Assembly: GCF_004784465.1 (NCBI RefSeq)
Contig: NZ_SRRU01000001.1
Span: 124,001 to 188,000 of the forward strand
Reading direction: 5' to 3'
Length of the DNA: 64,000 bases
Source: Streptomyces griseoluteus
Lineage (GTDB): Bacteria; Actinomycetota; Actinomycetes; Streptomycetales; Streptomycetaceae
Notes under the pieces: model-generated
What the model was told of the DNA's origin: nothing
What the model saw: the letters and a program-made list of their open reading frames with translations, nothing else
Database searches by the model: none
Position numbers and translations under genes: made by a program
Shown: piece after piece, positions 26,297 through 39,380 of the stretch
Position numbering within the stretch: the first letter of the stretch is position 1
How the letters are laid out: each line of letters opens with the position of its first letter

Positions 26297-27022
26297 GTGA
26301 GCAAGCGCAGCAAGGCTCTCCGCGCTGCGGACGCCAAGGTCGACCGGGAGAAGCTGTACGCCCCGCTCGAGGCCGTCCGTCTCGCCAAGGAGACCTCCAC
26401 GACCAAGTTCGACGGCACCGTCGAGGTCGCCTTCCGCCTGGGTGTCGACCCGCGCAAGGCCGACCAGATGGTCCGTGGCACCGTGAACCTCCCGCACGGC
26501 ACTGGTAAGACCGCTCGGGTCCTGGTCTTCGCGACCGGTGACCGTGCCGAGGCCGCGCGTGCCGCCGGCGCCGACATCGTCGGTGCCGACGAGCTGATCG
26601 ACGAGGTGGCGAAGGGCCGTCTGGACTTCGACGCCGTCGTCGCCACCCCGGACCTCATGGGCAAGGTCGGCCGCCTCGGCCGCGTCCTCGGCCCGCGTGG
26701 TCTGATGCCGAACCCGAAGACCGGCACCGTGACCCCGGACGTGGCCAAGGCCGTGACCGAGATCAAGGGCGGCAAGATCGAGTTCCGCGTCGACAAGCAC
26801 TCGAACCTGCACTTCATCATCGGCAAGACGTCGTTCGACGACGACAAGCTGGTGGAGAACTACGGCGCGGCGCTGGAGGAGATCCTCCGTCTGAAGCCGT
26901 CCGCCGCCAAGGGTCGCTACATCAAGAAGGCCGCCATCAGCACCACGATGGGCCCCGGCATCCTGGTGGACCAGAACCGCACCCGCAACCTCCTCGTCGA
27001 GGAGGACCCGGCCGCCGTCTGA
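26297..27022 (+). CDS. rplA: 50S ribosomal protein L1
   Basis: Forms the L1 stalk that moves E-site tRNA and in many bacteria represses its own operon by binding the mRNA. The 241-residue product contains [20 protein letters not shown] then PNPKTGTVT, the L1 core. GTG 26297 follows ACACAGGAG. I do not see an obvious L1 rRNA mimic in the upstream gap, though one may exist. A strong hairpin follows the gene. Confidence 0.97.
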   Translation: MSKRSKALRAADAKVDREKLYAPLEAVRLAKETSTTKFDGTVEVAFRLGVDPRKADQMVRGTVNLPHGTGKTARVLVFATGDRAEAARAAGADIVGADELIDEVAKGRLDFDAVVATPDLMGKVGRLGRVLGPRGLMPNPKTGTVTPDVAKAVTEIKGGKIEFRVDKHSNLHFIIGKTSFDDDKLVENYGAALEEILRLKPSAAKGRYIKKAAISTTMGPGILVDQNRTRNLLVEEDPAAV

Positions 27023-27067
27023 GCCTTCGCTCACCGGTAGCCGCGTCTGCGACGCGTGACGCAGGTC

Positions 27068-27106
27068 GAGGACCCCGCACCCCTCCGGGTGCGGGGTCCT
27101 CCCCTT
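27068..27106 (+). terminator. rplKA terminator
   Basis: GAGGACCCCGCACCC pairs perfectly with GGGTGCGGGGTCCTC over a 4-base loop, followed by CCCTTTT. Confidence 0.88.
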
Positions 27107-27180
27107 TTCCGTCTCCCCTCCCGGCCGGGAGCACCGCTGGGTTACGGTGCGGACAGGCGCGTACAGGGGTGGGGGACCGG

Positions 27181-28044
27181 ATGAGGAGCACGAACGTCCG
27201 CCGGGCGGGGTTCGCGGCGATGGCGCTGGCCCTGTCCACCCCGGCCGCGTGCGGCGACGCCCACGACGTCGGCCAGGCCCGCTCGCTGGCCGCCCTGCGC
27301 TCCGCCGAGCACTCCACCGACCGCGCCGAGTCGGTCCGGGTCCGCTCCACGCTCAGCTACGGCAAGGCCCTCTCCCTGTCCTCGGACGGCGCCCTGCGCT
27401 GGCACGACGGGGTCACCGGCCACCTCACCATCCGCTACACCGGCGGCGCCCTGGCGGCCGCGATGCGCAAGGCCGGCACCCCGTCCCTCAGGGCCCGCTA
27501 CCTCCCGGACGCCTACTACGCGCGCATGAGCGACACTTTCGCCAAGCGGGCCGGCGGCAGGCACTGGATCAGGTACGGATACGCCGACCTGGCGCGCGGC
27601 GGTGACGGCGTCGGGATGTATCTGAAGGACCAGATGCGCAACACCACGCCCAACCAGTCGGTGAAGATGCTGCTGGCCTCCGGGGACGTGCGCCGGGTCG
27701 GCACCGAGCGGGTCCAGGGCGCCCGGGCCACGCACTACCGGGGCCGGGTCCGGGTGGCCGACCTGGCGGGCCGGGACAGCGGGCTCAGCGCGCGCGAGCT
27801 GGCCGGGCTGAAGCGGCAGCTCGACCAGGCCGGGGTGCGCACGGAGACCGTCGACCTGTGGATCGACCACCGGAACCTGCTGGTCAAGAAGGTGGAGCGG
27901 GCCGACACCGCCCAGGGCAGCCTGGTCAGCACCGCCTACTACCGCGACTACGGCGTCCGTATCGCTGCCGAGGCGCCCCCGGCCTCCGACACCCGTGACT
28001 TCACGGAACTGGCCCGCTCCAAGGGGGCCGCCGAAAGCCGCTGA
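27181..28044 (+). CDS. putative lipoprotein inserted between rplA and rplJ
   Basis: ATG 27181 follows a G-rich site and starts a lipoprotein signal: basic [10 protein letters not shown], then a hydrophobic stretch ending LSTPAAC, with the lipid-attached Cys followed by GD. The 287-residue product is otherwise soluble and Arg/Leu-rich. [33 protein letters not shown] and a late [14 protein letters not shown] segment resemble LppX/LprG-type lipid-binding lipoproteins, a weak resemblance only. A GTG four codons upstream is an alternative start. It has its own transcription unit between terminators. Confidence 0.8.
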   Translation: MRSTNVRRAGFAAMALALSTPAACGDAHDVGQARSLAALRSAEHSTDRAESVRVRSTLSYGKALSLSSDGALRWHDGVTGHLTIRYTGGALAAAMRKAGTPSLRARYLPDAYYARMSDTFAKRAGGRHWIRYGYADLARGGDGVGMYLKDQMRNTTPNQSVKMLLASGDVRRVGTERVQGARATHYRGRVRVADLAGRDSGLSARELAGLKRQLDQAGVRTETVDLWIDHRNLLVKKVERADTAQGSLVSTAYYRDYGVRIAAEAPPASDTRDFTELARSKGAAESR

Positions 28045-28053
28045 GCACCGGAT

Positions 28054-28083
28054 TTGCCCGTCGGTGCCCGAGTCACGTACTCT
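28054..28083 (+). promoter_or_regulatory. rplJL promoter
   Basis: TTGCCC (28054-28059), an 18-base spacer and TACTCT (28078-28083) lie about 240 bases ahead of rplJ. The long 5' leader that results contains an attenuator-like hairpin. Confidence 0.65.
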
Positions 28084-28234
28084 CCTCGAGAAGCCAAAGA
28101 CCGCTGGTCGTTGCCGCACGCTCACCTGAGGGTGTGGTGGCCGAAGGACCTACTGCAAAGTGGGCGACCCGCGCAGGTGTCAGTGGAAGAACTCCCGGAG
28201 CAGACGCGCTCACGCGTAGGCGCCCGGTCGAGTC

Positions 28235-28269
28235 CGCCCCGAGCGCCTGCGCCGGGGCGTTTCGTTTTT
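28235..28269 (+). promoter_or_regulatory. attenuator-like hairpin in the L10 leader
   Basis: CGCCCCG pairs with CGGGGCG (28235-28259) and is followed by TTTCGTTTTT. Placed 60 bases before rplJ, it has the form of a terminator that L10(L12) binding to the leader could favour, as known for L10 leaders elsewhere. The regulatory role here is inference. Confidence 0.6.
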
Positions 28270-28328
28270 CCCAGTCTCCTCCTTCGGGTCCGCGCGGTCA
28301 GAATCACCCGGAAGGAGGCCGAGGCTCT

Positions 28329-28859
28329 ATGGCGAGGCCCGACAAGGCTGCCGCAGTGTCCGAGTTGACGGAAGCGTTCCGCAACTCCACCGCTGCCGTG
28401 CTTACCGAGTACCGCGGTCTCACCGTGGCGCAGGTCAAGACCCTGCGCCGGTCGCTCGGTGAGAACGCCAAGTACGCCGTGGTGAAGAACACGCTGACCA
28501 AGATTGCGGCCAACGAGGCCGGGATCACCACGCTGGACGACCTGTTCAACGGTCCGACGGCTGTCGCCTTCGTCACCGGTGACCCGGTGGAGTCGGCGAA
28601 GGGTCTCCGTGACTTCGCCAAGGACAACCCGAATCTCGTCATCAAGGGCGGTGTCCTTGACGGCAAGGCGCTGTCCGCCGACGAGATCAAGAAGCTTGCG
28701 GACCTCGAGTCCCGCGAGGTTCTGCTCAGCAAGCTGGCCGGTGCCTTCAAGGGCAAGCAGTCCCAGGCTGCTCAGCTCTTCCAGGCGCTGCCCTCGAAGC
28801 TCGTCCGCACCGTGGACGCGCTCCGTGCCAAGCAGGCCGAGCAGGGCGGTGCCGAGTAA
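28329..28859 (+). CDS. rplJ: 50S ribosomal protein L10
   Basis: Base of the ribosomal stalk; it binds several L7/L12 dimers through its C-terminal helix and anchors on L11-region 23S rRNA. ATG 28329 with AAGGAGG at 28312-28318 gives [20 protein letters not shown] and 176 residues. [20 protein letters not shown] and [12 protein letters not shown] are family blocks. Longer upstream readings run through the leader and are not coding. rplL follows after 116 bases. Confidence 0.97.
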   Translation: MARPDKAAAVSELTEAFRNSTAAVLTEYRGLTVAQVKTLRRSLGENAKYAVVKNTLTKIAANEAGITTLDDLFNGPTAVAFVTGDPVESAKGLRDFAKDNPNLVIKGGVLDGKALSADEIKKLADLESREVLLSKLAGAFKGKQSQAAQLFQALPSKLVRTVDALRAKQAEQGGAE

Positions 28860-28975
28860 TTCGGCTCGCTTTCTGACTCTTGCCGCATGAGGCGGCCGGG
28901 GTCGCAGCGGGCCGACGTACGCCCGCCACATCCAGTACATACGGCACCCGCCGATCGAGTGGAAGGACCGCCATC

Positions 28976-29359
28976 ATGGCGAAGCTCACCCAGGACGAGC
29001 TGCTTGCCCAGTTCGAGGAGATGACCCTCATCGAGCTCTCCGAGTTCGTGAAGGCCTTCGAGGAGAAGTTCGACGTCACCGCCGCCGCTGCGGTCGCCGT
29101 CGCCGGCCCGGCCGCCCCCGGCGCGCCGGCCGAGGCTGCCGAGGAGCAGGACGAGTTCGACGTCGTCCTCACCGGCGCCGGCGACAAGAAGATCCAGGTC
29201 ATCAAGGTCGTGCGCGAGCTGACCTCCCTGGGTCTGAAGGAGGCCAAGGACCTCGTCGACGGCGCCCCGAAGCCGGTCCTCGAGAAGGTCACCAAGGAGG
29301 CCGCGGAGAAGGCTGCCGAGTCCCTCAAGGGCGCCGGCGCCTCCGTCGAGGTCAAGTAA
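28976..29359 (+). CDS. rplL: 50S ribosomal protein L7/L12
   Basis: Multicopy stalk protein that recruits translational GTPases. The 127-residue product has an N-terminal dimerisation region, [20 protein letters not shown]. It then has an Ala/Pro hinge with [12 protein letters not shown] and the globular C-domain with [20 protein letters not shown] then REL and [17 protein letters not shown] 28976 follows TGGAAGGACC. Cotranscribed with rplJ. Confidence 0.97.
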   Translation: MAKLTQDELLAQFEEMTLIELSEFVKAFEEKFDVTAAAAVAVAGPAAPGAPAEAAEEQDEFDVVLTGAGDKKIQVIKVVRELTSLGLKEAKDLVDGAPKPVLEKVTKEAAEKAAESLKGAGASVEVK

Positions 29360-29426
29360 CACCTCACGGGGTTCCGCGAACCTCACCCGCGTGACCGCGG
29401 CCTGAAGAGGCTGTAACGCGAACGCA

Positions 29427-29464
29427 CCGAAGAGCGATCATCCATCCGGGTGGTCGCTCTTCGG
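29427..29464 (+). terminator. hairpin downstream of rplL
   Basis: CCGAAGAGCGA pairs with TCGCTCTTCGG, with a partly paired loop. No T run, so it may act as a weak terminator or RNA-processing site between rplJL and rpoBC. Confidence 0.6.
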
Positions 29465-29539
29465 CGTATCCGCGGGGGGACCACGGTTGCCTTGCACTCG
29501 TCGTGGCGAGGGGTATGGTGATCTTCGTTGTGTCTCCGG

Positions 29540-29566
29540 AAGGCCCCGTTCCGGCTGGGGGGCCTT
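29540..29566 (+). other. hairpin in the rplL-rpoB interval
   Basis: AAGGCCCC (29540-29547) pairs with GGGGCCTT (29559-29566). The interval from 29360 to 29925 carries no gene; it holds this hairpin, the one at 29427 and the rpoB promoter. Confidence 0.55.
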
Positions 29567-29734
29567 GACGAACCGCACGCAGCGCGCAATTCTCAGGACG
29601 CGTCGTCACAACGATCCGAATCCGAGGCATGGATCGACGGCGAAGAGGGCAGGATCATCCTGCGTCGAGGGCAACGGGCCGAGGGCGTCGAAGACGAGGG
29701 CGTTGAGAAAAACGAGGGTCTCCGAAACCGGGAC

Positions 29735-29763
29735 TGGACATCAGTGTGCCAAGTGGCTACACT
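29735..29763 (+). promoter_or_regulatory. rpoBC promoter
   Basis: TGGACA (29735-29740), a 17-base spacer and TACACT (29758-29763) lie about 160 bases ahead of the rpoB start. It is the best -35/-10 match in this interval. Confidence 0.7.
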
Positions 29764-29789
29764 GACCCTTTGCGCTGCCTGTTAGCTGT

Positions 29790-29809
29790 CCCCTGCCCGT
29801 CACCAGGGG
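29790..29809 (+). other. hairpin in the rpoB leader
   Basis: CCCCTG pairs with CAGGGG (29790-29809) just after the predicted start of the transcript. Confidence 0.5.
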
Positions 29810-29925
29810 TCTGCCCTCACTCGAGCACCGACGCCGAACTTCCCTGACCTGGGGTTTCCCGTCGTGAGCCTGAGAGAGGGACCGGTACGCGCGTAGTGAG
29901 TCCGAGCCCTCGGAAGGACCCCCTC

Positions 29926-32900
29926 TTGGCCGCCTCGCGCACTGCCTCGACCGCGAATACGAACAACGGCGCCAGCACCGCCCCGCTGCGCATCTCCTTT
30001 GCAAAGATCAAGGAGCCCCTCGAGGTTCCGAACCTTCTTGCGCTCCAGACCGAGAGCTTCGACTGGCTGCTCGGCAACGACGCCTGGAAGGCTCGCGTCG
30101 AGAAGGCTCTCGAGAACGGTCAGGACGTTCCCACCAAGTCCGGTCTGGAGGAGATCTTCGAGGAGATCTCCCCGATCGAGGACTTCTCCGGGTCGATGTC
30201 GCTGACGTTCCGCGACCACCGCTTCGAGCCGCCGAAGAACTCCATCGACGAGTGCAAGGACCGCGACTTCACGTACGCCGCGCCGCTCTTCGTCACCGCC
30301 GAGTTCACCAACAACGAGACCGGCGAGATCAAGTCCCAGACCGTCTTCATGGGCGACTTCCCGCTCATGACGAACAAGGGCACCTTCGTCATCAACGGCA
30401 CCGAGCGTGTCGTGGTGTCGCAGCTGGTCCGCTCGCCGGGTGTCTACTTCGACTCCTCCATCGACAAGACGTCCGACAAGGACATCTTCTCCGCCAAGAT
30501 CATCCCGTCCCGGGGTGCCTGGCTGGAGATGGAGATCGACAAGCGCGACATGGTCGGTGTCCGCATCGACCGCAAGCGCAAGCAGTCGGTCACCGTTCTG
30601 CTCAAGGCGCTCGGCTGGACGACCGAGCAGATCCTCGAGGAGTTCGGCGAGTACGAGTCCATGCGCGCCACCCTGGAGAAGGACCACACCCAGGGCCAGG
30701 ACGACGCGCTGCTCGACATCTACCGCAAGCTGCGTCCGGGCGAGCCCCCCACGCGTGAGGCCGCGCAGACGCTGCTCGAGAACCTCTACTTCAACCCCAA
30801 GCGCTACGACCTCGCCAAGGTCGGCCGCTACAAGGTGAACAAGAAGCTCGGTGCCGACGCCCCGCTCAGCGCGGGTGTGCTCACCACCGAGGACGTCATC
30901 TCGACGATCAAGTACCTGGTCAAGCTGCACGCCGGCGAGACCGAGACGGTCGGCGACAGCGGTCAGTCGATCGTCGTCGAGACCGACGACATCGACCACT
31001 TCGGCAACCGTCGCCTGCGCAGCGTCGGTGAGCTGATCCAGAACCAGGTCCGTACGGGTCTCGCCCGTATGGAGCGGGTCGTGCGCGAGCGCATGACCAC
31101 CCAGGACGTCGAGGCGATCACGCCGCAGACCCTGATCAACATCCGGCCGGTCGTCGCCTCCATCAAGGAGTTCTTCGGCACCAGCCAGCTGTCGCAGTTC
31201 ATGGACCAGAACAACCCGCTGTCGGGTCTCACCCACAAGCGCCGTCTGTCGGCGCTCGGTCCGGGTGGTCTCTCCCGTGAGCGGGCCGGCTTCGAGGTCC
31301 GTGACGTGCACCCCTCGCACTACGGCCGCATGTGCCCGATCGAGACGCCCGAAGGCCCGAACATCGGTCTGATCGGCTCGCTCGCCTCCTACGGCCGGGT
31401 CAACGCGTTCGGTTTCGTCGAGACCCCGTACCGCAAGGTCGTCGACGGCCAGGTCACCGACGAGGTGGACTACCTGACCGCCGACGAGGAGGACCGCTTC
31501 GTCATCGCGCAGGCCAACGCCACGCTCAGTGACGACATGCGGTTCGAGGAGGCCCGCGTCCTGGTCCGCCGTCGTGGCGGAGAGGTCGACTACGTCCCCG
31601 GTGACGAGGTCGACTACATGGACGTGTCGCCGCGCCAGATGGTGTCCGTCGCCACCGCGATGATCCCGTTCCTCGAGCACGACGACGCCAACCGTGCCCT
31701 CATGGGCGCGAACATGATGCGCCAGGCCGTGCCGCTCATCAAGAGCGAGGCCCCGCTCGTCGGCACCGGCATGGAGTACCGCTCCGCCGTCGACGCCGGC
31801 GACGTGGTCAAGGCCGAGAAGGCGGGTGTGGTCCAGGAGGTCTCCGCGGACTACGTCACCACCGCCAACGACGACGGCACGTACATCACGTACCGCCTGC
31901 ACAAGTTCTCGCGCTCCAACCAGGGCACCTCGGTCAACCAGAAGGTCATCGTCAACGAGGGCGACCGGATCGTCGAGGGCCAGGTCCTGGCCGACGGTCC
32001 GGCCACCGAGAACGGCGAGATGGCCCTGGGCAAGAACCTGCTCGTGGCGTTCATGCCGTGGGAGGGTCACAACTACGAGGACGCGATCATCCTGTCGCAG
32101 CGCCTCGTGCAGGACGACGTCCTCTCCTCGATCCACATCGAGGAGCACGAGGTCGACGCCCGTGACACCAAGCTCGGCCCCGAGGAGATCACCCGGGACA
32201 TCCCGAACGTCTCCGAGGAGGTCCTGGCCGACCTCGACGAGCGCGGCATCATCCGCATCGGCGCCGAGGTCACCGCGGGCGACATCCTCGTCGGCAAGGT
32301 CACGCCCAAGGGTGAGACCGAGCTGACGCCGGAGGAGCGGCTGCTCCGCGCGATCTTCGGTGAGAAGGCCCGTGAGGTCCGCGACACCTCCCTGAAGGTG
32401 CCGCACGGCGAGACCGGCAAGATCATCGGTGTCCGCGTCTTCGACCGCGAAGAGGGCGACGAGCTGCCGCCGGGCGTGAACCAGCTGGTCCGCGTCTACG
32501 TCGCGCAGAAGCGCAAGATCACCGACGGTGACAAGCTCGCCGGCCGCCACGGCAACAAGGGTGTCATCTCCAAGATCCTGCCGATCGAGGACATGCCGTT
32601 CCTGGAGGACGGCACCCCGGTCGACATCATCCTCAACCCGCTGGGTGTCCCGTCCCGAATGAACCCGGGACAGGTCCTGGAGATCCACCTCGGCTGGCTC
32701 GCCAGCCGTGGCTGGGACGTCTCCGGGCTCGGCGAGGACTGGGCGCAGCGCCTGCAGGTCATCGGTGCCGACCAGGTCGACCCCGGCACCAACGTCGCCA
32801 CCCCGGTGTTCGACGGCGCGCGGGAGGACGAGCTGGCGGGTCTGCTGCAGCACACCATCCCGAACCGCGACGGCGAGCGGATGGTGCAGCCGACCGGCAA

Positions 32901-33411
32901 GGCGAGGCTGTTCGACGGCCGCTCCGGTGAGCCGTTCCCGGACCCGATCTCCATCGGGTACATGTACATCCTCAAGCTGCACCACCTGGTCGACGACAAG
33001 CTGCACGCCCGCTCGACCGGTCCGTACTCGATGATCACCCAGCAGCCGCTGGGTGGTAAGGCCCAGTTCGGTGGCCAGCGCTTCGGTGAGATGGAGGTGT
33101 GGGCGCTGGAGGCTTACGGCGCCGCCTACGCCCTCCAGGAGCTGCTGACCATCAAGTCCGACGACGTGACCGGCCGCGTGAAGGTCTACGAGGCCATCGT
33201 CAAGGGCGAGAACATCCCCGAGCCCGGCATCCCCGAGTCCTTCAAGGTGCTCATCAAGGAGATGCAGTCGCTCTGCCTCAACGTGGAGGTGCTGTCCAGC
33301 GACGGCATGTCCATCGAGATGCGTGACACCGACGAGGACGTCTTCCGCGCTGCGGAGGAGCTCGGCATCGACCTGTCCCGGCGCGAGCCGAGCAGCGTCG
33401 AAGAGGTCTGA
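29926..33411 (+). CDS. rpoB: RNA polymerase subunit beta
   Basis: Catalytic core subunit of RNA polymerase. I start at TTG 29926 ([15 protein letters not shown]...) because GGAAGGA sits just upstream and the resulting 1161 residues match the length I recall for S. coelicolor RpoB; GTG 29896 would add ten residues. The rifampicin region reads [17 protein letters not shown] then [14 protein letters not shown], with the Asp, His and Ser positions linked to resistance all wild type. [11 protein letters not shown] and the C-terminal [19 protein letters not shown] blocks are intact. rpoC follows after 97 bases. Confidence 0.97.
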   Translation: MAASRTASTANTNNGASTAPLRISFAKIKEPLEVPNLLALQTESFDWLLGNDAWKARVEKALENGQDVPTKSGLEEIFEEISPIEDFSGSMSLTFRDHRFEPPKNSIDECKDRDFTYAAPLFVTAEFTNNETGEIKSQTVFMGDFPLMTNKGTFVINGTERVVVSQLVRSPGVYFDSSIDKTSDKDIFSAKIIPSRGAWLEMEIDKRDMVGVRIDRKRKQSVTVLLKALGWTTEQILEEFGEYESMRATLEKDHTQGQDDALLDIYRKLRPGEPPTREAAQTLLENLYFNPKRYDLAKVGRYKVNKKLGADAPLSAGVLTTEDVISTIKYLVKLHAGETETVGDSGQSIVVETDDIDHFGNRRLRSVGELIQNQVRTGLARMERVVRERMTTQDVEAITPQTLINIRPVVASIKEFFGTSQLSQFMDQNNPLSGLTHKRRLSALGPGGLSRERAGFEVRDVHPSHYGRMCPIETPEGPNIGLIGSLASYGRVNAFGFVETPYRKVVDGQVTDEVDYLTADEEDRFVIAQANATLSDDMRFEEARVLVRRRGGEVDYVPGDEVDYMDVSPRQMVSVATAMIPFLEHDDANRALMGANMMRQAVPLIKSEAPLVGTGMEYRSAVDAGDVVKAEKAGVVQEVSADYVTTANDDGTYITYRLHKFSRSNQGTSVNQKVIVNEGDRIVEGQVLADGPATENGEMALGKNLLVAFMPWEGHNYEDAIILSQRLVQDDVLSSIHIEEHEVDARDTKLGPEEITRDIPNVSEEVLADLDERGIIRIGAEVTAGDILVGKVTPKGETELTPEERLLRAIFGEKAREVRDTSLKVPHGETGKIIGVRVFDREEGDELPPGVNQLVRVYVAQKRKITDGDKLAGRHGNKGVISKILPIEDMPFLEDGTPVDIILNPLGVPSRMNPGQVLEIHLGWLASRGWDVSGLGEDWAQRLQVIGADQVDPGTNVATPVFDGAREDELAGLLQHTIPNRDGERMVQPTGKARLFDGRSGEPFPDPISIGYMYILKLHHLVDDKLHARSTGPYSMITQQPLGGKAQFGGQRFGEMEVWALEAYGAAYALQELLTIKSDDVTGRVKVYEAIVKGENIPEPGIPESFKVLIKEMQSLCLNVEVLSSDGMSIEMRDTDEDVFRAAEELGIDLSRREPSSVEEV

Positions 33412-33420
33412 CGGGAGTCC

Positions 33421-33449
33421 GGCGGGGTCCTCTCACCGAGGACCCCGCC
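33421..33449 (+). other. hairpin between rpoB and rpoC
   Basis: GGCGGGGTCCTC pairs with GAGGACCCCGCC over a 5-base loop, 9 bases after the rpoB stop. No T run. Since rpoB and rpoC are needed together, it more likely serves processing or mRNA stability than termination. Confidence 0.75.
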
Positions 33450-33508
33450 GACCCCCAGGCCCCCGTTTCAGACCACAGACTTACGACACTGAGAGGGATT
33501 GACGCATA

Positions 33509-37408
<3,900 letters not shown>

Positions 37409-37434
37409 GCGAGCAGCCGTAAGGCGCTTGAACT

Positions 37435-37477
37435 GAAGGGCGGCATCCCCACCGGGATGCCGCCCTTCGGCGTTTTT
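37435..37477 (+). terminator. rpoBC terminator
   Basis: GAAGGGCGGCATCCC pairs perfectly with GGGATGCCGCCCTTC over a 4-base loop; GGCGTTTTT follows. Confidence 0.9.
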
Positions 37478-37542
37478 CCCCCGTCCGGCGGACATTCGGG
37501 CGCATGATGGAAGACCCCGGCCGGGGGTTGGGGAGGTGCTCC

Positions 37543-38160
37543 ATGTCGCATCCGTCGTCGCAACCGTCGTGGCAGCCGCCGCGCCCGCAGAACTGGCCCG
37601 CGGCGCCCCACCCCGGTGCCTTGCCCGGAAACTTCCAGCCGCAGCCGCCCGCGTACTGGCCGGCGCCGCCCCACGGGCCGGCCGGGGGAGCGGCGTTCAT
37701 GCTGGCCTCGCACGCGGACCGGGAGCGGGCGGTGGACGTGCTGCGCGCCGGGTTCGCCGAAGGGCGGCTGGAGAAGGACGAGTTCGACCGCCGGGTCAGC
37801 CGGGTCCACGCGGCCCGCACGGTGGGGGAGCTGGCCCTGGTGGTGGCCGACCTGCCGCAGGGCCCGGTGCCGCATCCGGGGCCCGTGGCGGCCGTCCCGC
37901 AGGTGTTCCTGGCCACACCGCGGCCGGCGCAGAACGGCCACGCGGTCGGGTCCGCGGTGTGCGGGCTGCTGTGCCTGCTGACCGCCGGGCTCACCGGAAT
38001 CCCGGCCGTGGTGCTCGGGCACACCGCCCGCGCGGAGATCCGGCGCACCGGTGAGGACGGTGACGGACTGGCTCTGACCGGCCTCGTTCTGGGCTGGCTG
38101 TCCGTCGGCGGCTGGGCGCTGTTCTGGCTGCTGCTGATCGCGGTGGAGGTGCTGGACTGA
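37543..38160 (+). CDS. DUF1707/DUF4190-type membrane protein
   Basis: ATG 37543 with GGGGAGG upstream gives 205 residues. The Pro/Gln-rich N-terminus (about 45 residues) is followed by a DUF1707-type block, LASHADRERAVDVLRAGF then AEGRLEKDEFDRRVSRVHAA. Two membrane helices follow: GSAVCGLLCLLTAGLTGIPA and LVLGWLSVGGWALFWLLLIA, joined by GHTARAEIRRTGEDGDG as in DUF4190. Probably a small membrane-anchored protein of unknown function. Start codons 13 residues upstream lack the ribosome site. Confidence 0.82.
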   Translation: MSHPSSQPSWQPPRPQNWPAAPHPGALPGNFQPQPPAYWPAPPHGPAGGAAFMLASHADRERAVDVLRAGFAEGRLEKDEFDRRVSRVHAARTVGELALVVADLPQGPVPHPGPVAAVPQVFLATPRPAQNGHAVGSAVCGLLCLLTAGLTGIPAVVLGHTARAEIRRTGEDGDGLALTGLVLGWLSVGGWALFWLLLIAVEVLD

Positions 38161-38277
38161 CGGCGGGGCGATGACAGGAGTGTGGCGCGGTGTGTGCGCT
38201 ACGTGAAATCGAAGATCGTCCACGGCGTTGGGACTTGACATGCCCTGTCCGTCACGGGGGGCCGCCTCGCATTTGTT

Positions 38278-38306
38278 TTGACCGAAGTCCGTGCGATAGG
38301 TACGCT
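38278..38306 (+). promoter_or_regulatory. str operon (rpsL) promoter
   Basis: TTGACC (38278-38283), exactly 17 bases, then TACGCT (38301-38306). The start would fall near 38313, giving a ~185-base leader that contains the shared hairpin element. Confidence 0.8.
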
Positions 38307-38421
38307 CAGACCTTGTGCCTGGGGTGTGCCCTGGCTCCCGTGTGTGCCACTCACCGCACGGCGAGCCGTCAGCGGCCACCGAAATCCGCGCTCTTCCCTT
38401 TGCGGCGGGAGTCCGCGGGTT

Positions 38422-38448
38422 CGACACACCCGACCGCGTGGGTCGGAG
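38422..38448 (+). promoter_or_regulatory. ribosomal-operon leader hairpin element, rpsL copy
   Basis: CGACAC, two bases, then CCGACC-GCGTG-GGTCGG and AG. All but one of these 27 bases recur before rpsJ (43446-43472), and a close relative lies before tuf (41535-41556). It ends 48 bases before the rpsL start. Confidence 0.75.
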
Positions 38449-38496
38449 TCGTTCCAGGTTAGCTTCACCATTCGGCACACAGAAACCGGAGAAGTA

Positions 38497-38868
38497 GTGC
38501 CTACGATCCAGCAGCTGGTCCGTAAGGGCCGGCAGGACAAGGTCGAGAAGAACAAGACGCCCGCACTCGAGGGTTCGCCCCAGCGTCGTGGCGTCTGCAC
38601 GCGTGTGTTCACGACCACCCCGAAGAAGCCGAACTCGGCCCTGCGTAAGGTCGCGCGTGTGCGTCTGACCAGCGGCATCGAGGTCACGGCCTACATTCCG
38701 GGTGAGGGACACAACCTGCAGGAGCACTCCATCGTGCTCGTGCGCGGCGGCCGTGTGAAGGACCTGCCGGGTGTTCGCTACAAGATCATCCGCGGCTCGC
38801 TCGACACCCAGGGTGTCAAGAACCGCAAGCAGGCCCGCAGCCGCTACGGCGCCAAGAAGGAGAAGTAA
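38497..38868 (+). CDS. rpsL: 30S ribosomal protein S12
   Basis: Decoding-centre protein, 123 residues. [19 protein letters not shown] starts it, and [19 protein letters not shown] includes Lys43. [15 protein letters not shown] includes Lys88 and Pro91. These streptomycin-resistance positions are wild type. GTG 38497 follows CCGGAGAAG. First gene of the rpsL-rpsG-fusA-tuf operon; the next start lies two bases past its stop. Confidence 0.97.
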   Translation: MPTIQQLVRKGRQDKVEKNKTPALEGSPQRRGVCTRVFTTTPKKPNSALRKVARVRLTSGIEVTAYIPGEGHNLQEHSIVLVRGGRVKDLPGVRYKIIRGSLDTQGVKNRKQARSRYGAKKEK

Positions 38869-38870
38869 GA

Positions 38871-39341
38871 ATGCCTCGTAAGGGCCCCGCCCCGAAGCGC
38901 CCGGTCATCATCGACCCGGTCTACGGTTCTCCTCTGGTGACCTCCCTCATCAACAAGGTGCTGCTGAACGGCAAGCGCTCCACCGCCGAGCGCATCGTCT
39001 ACGGCGCCATGGAGGGTCTGCGTGAGAAGACGGGCAACGACCCGATCATCACGCTGAAGCGCGCGCTGGAGAACATCAAGCCGACCCTCGAGGTCAAGTC
39101 CCGCCGCGTCGGCGGTGCGACGTACCAGGTGCCGATCGAGGTCAAGCCCGGTCGCGCCAACACGCTCGCGCTGCGCTGGCTCGTCGGTTACTCCCGCGCC
39201 CGTCGCGAGAAGACGATGACCGAGCGTCTGCTCAACGAGCTTCTCGACGCTTCGAACGGCCTCGGTGCGGCCGTCAAGAAGCGCGAGGACACGCACAAGA
39301 TGGCCGAGTCCAACAAGGCCTTCGCGCACTACCGCTGGTAG
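38871..39341 (+). CDS. rpsG: 30S ribosomal protein S7
   Basis: Primary 16S rRNA-binding protein that nucleates the 30S head. The 156-residue product begins [20 protein letters not shown] and contains [14 protein letters not shown] and [15 protein letters not shown] then [15 protein letters not shown]. In E. coli S7 represses the str operon; whether it does here is not visible. The start lies two bases after the rpsL stop, so coupling is likely. Confidence 0.97.
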   Translation: MPRKGPAPKRPVIIDPVYGSPLVTSLINKVLLNGKRSTAERIVYGAMEGLREKTGNDPIITLKRALENIKPTLEVKSRRVGGATYQVPIEVKPGRANTLALRWLVGYSRARREKTMTERLLNELLDASNGLGAAVKKREDTHKMAESNKAFAHYRW

Positions 39342-39380
39342 TCGCTACCCACATCGAGACCGAGAGAAGACTGAAGCCTT

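Noticed and set aside
29800..33006. Minus-strand open frame of over 1000 codons across rpoB
   Set aside because: It is a shadow of rpoB caused by high third-position GC. The product is low-complexity Val/Asp/Arg, has no family motif and no ribosome site, and rpoB is unmistakable.
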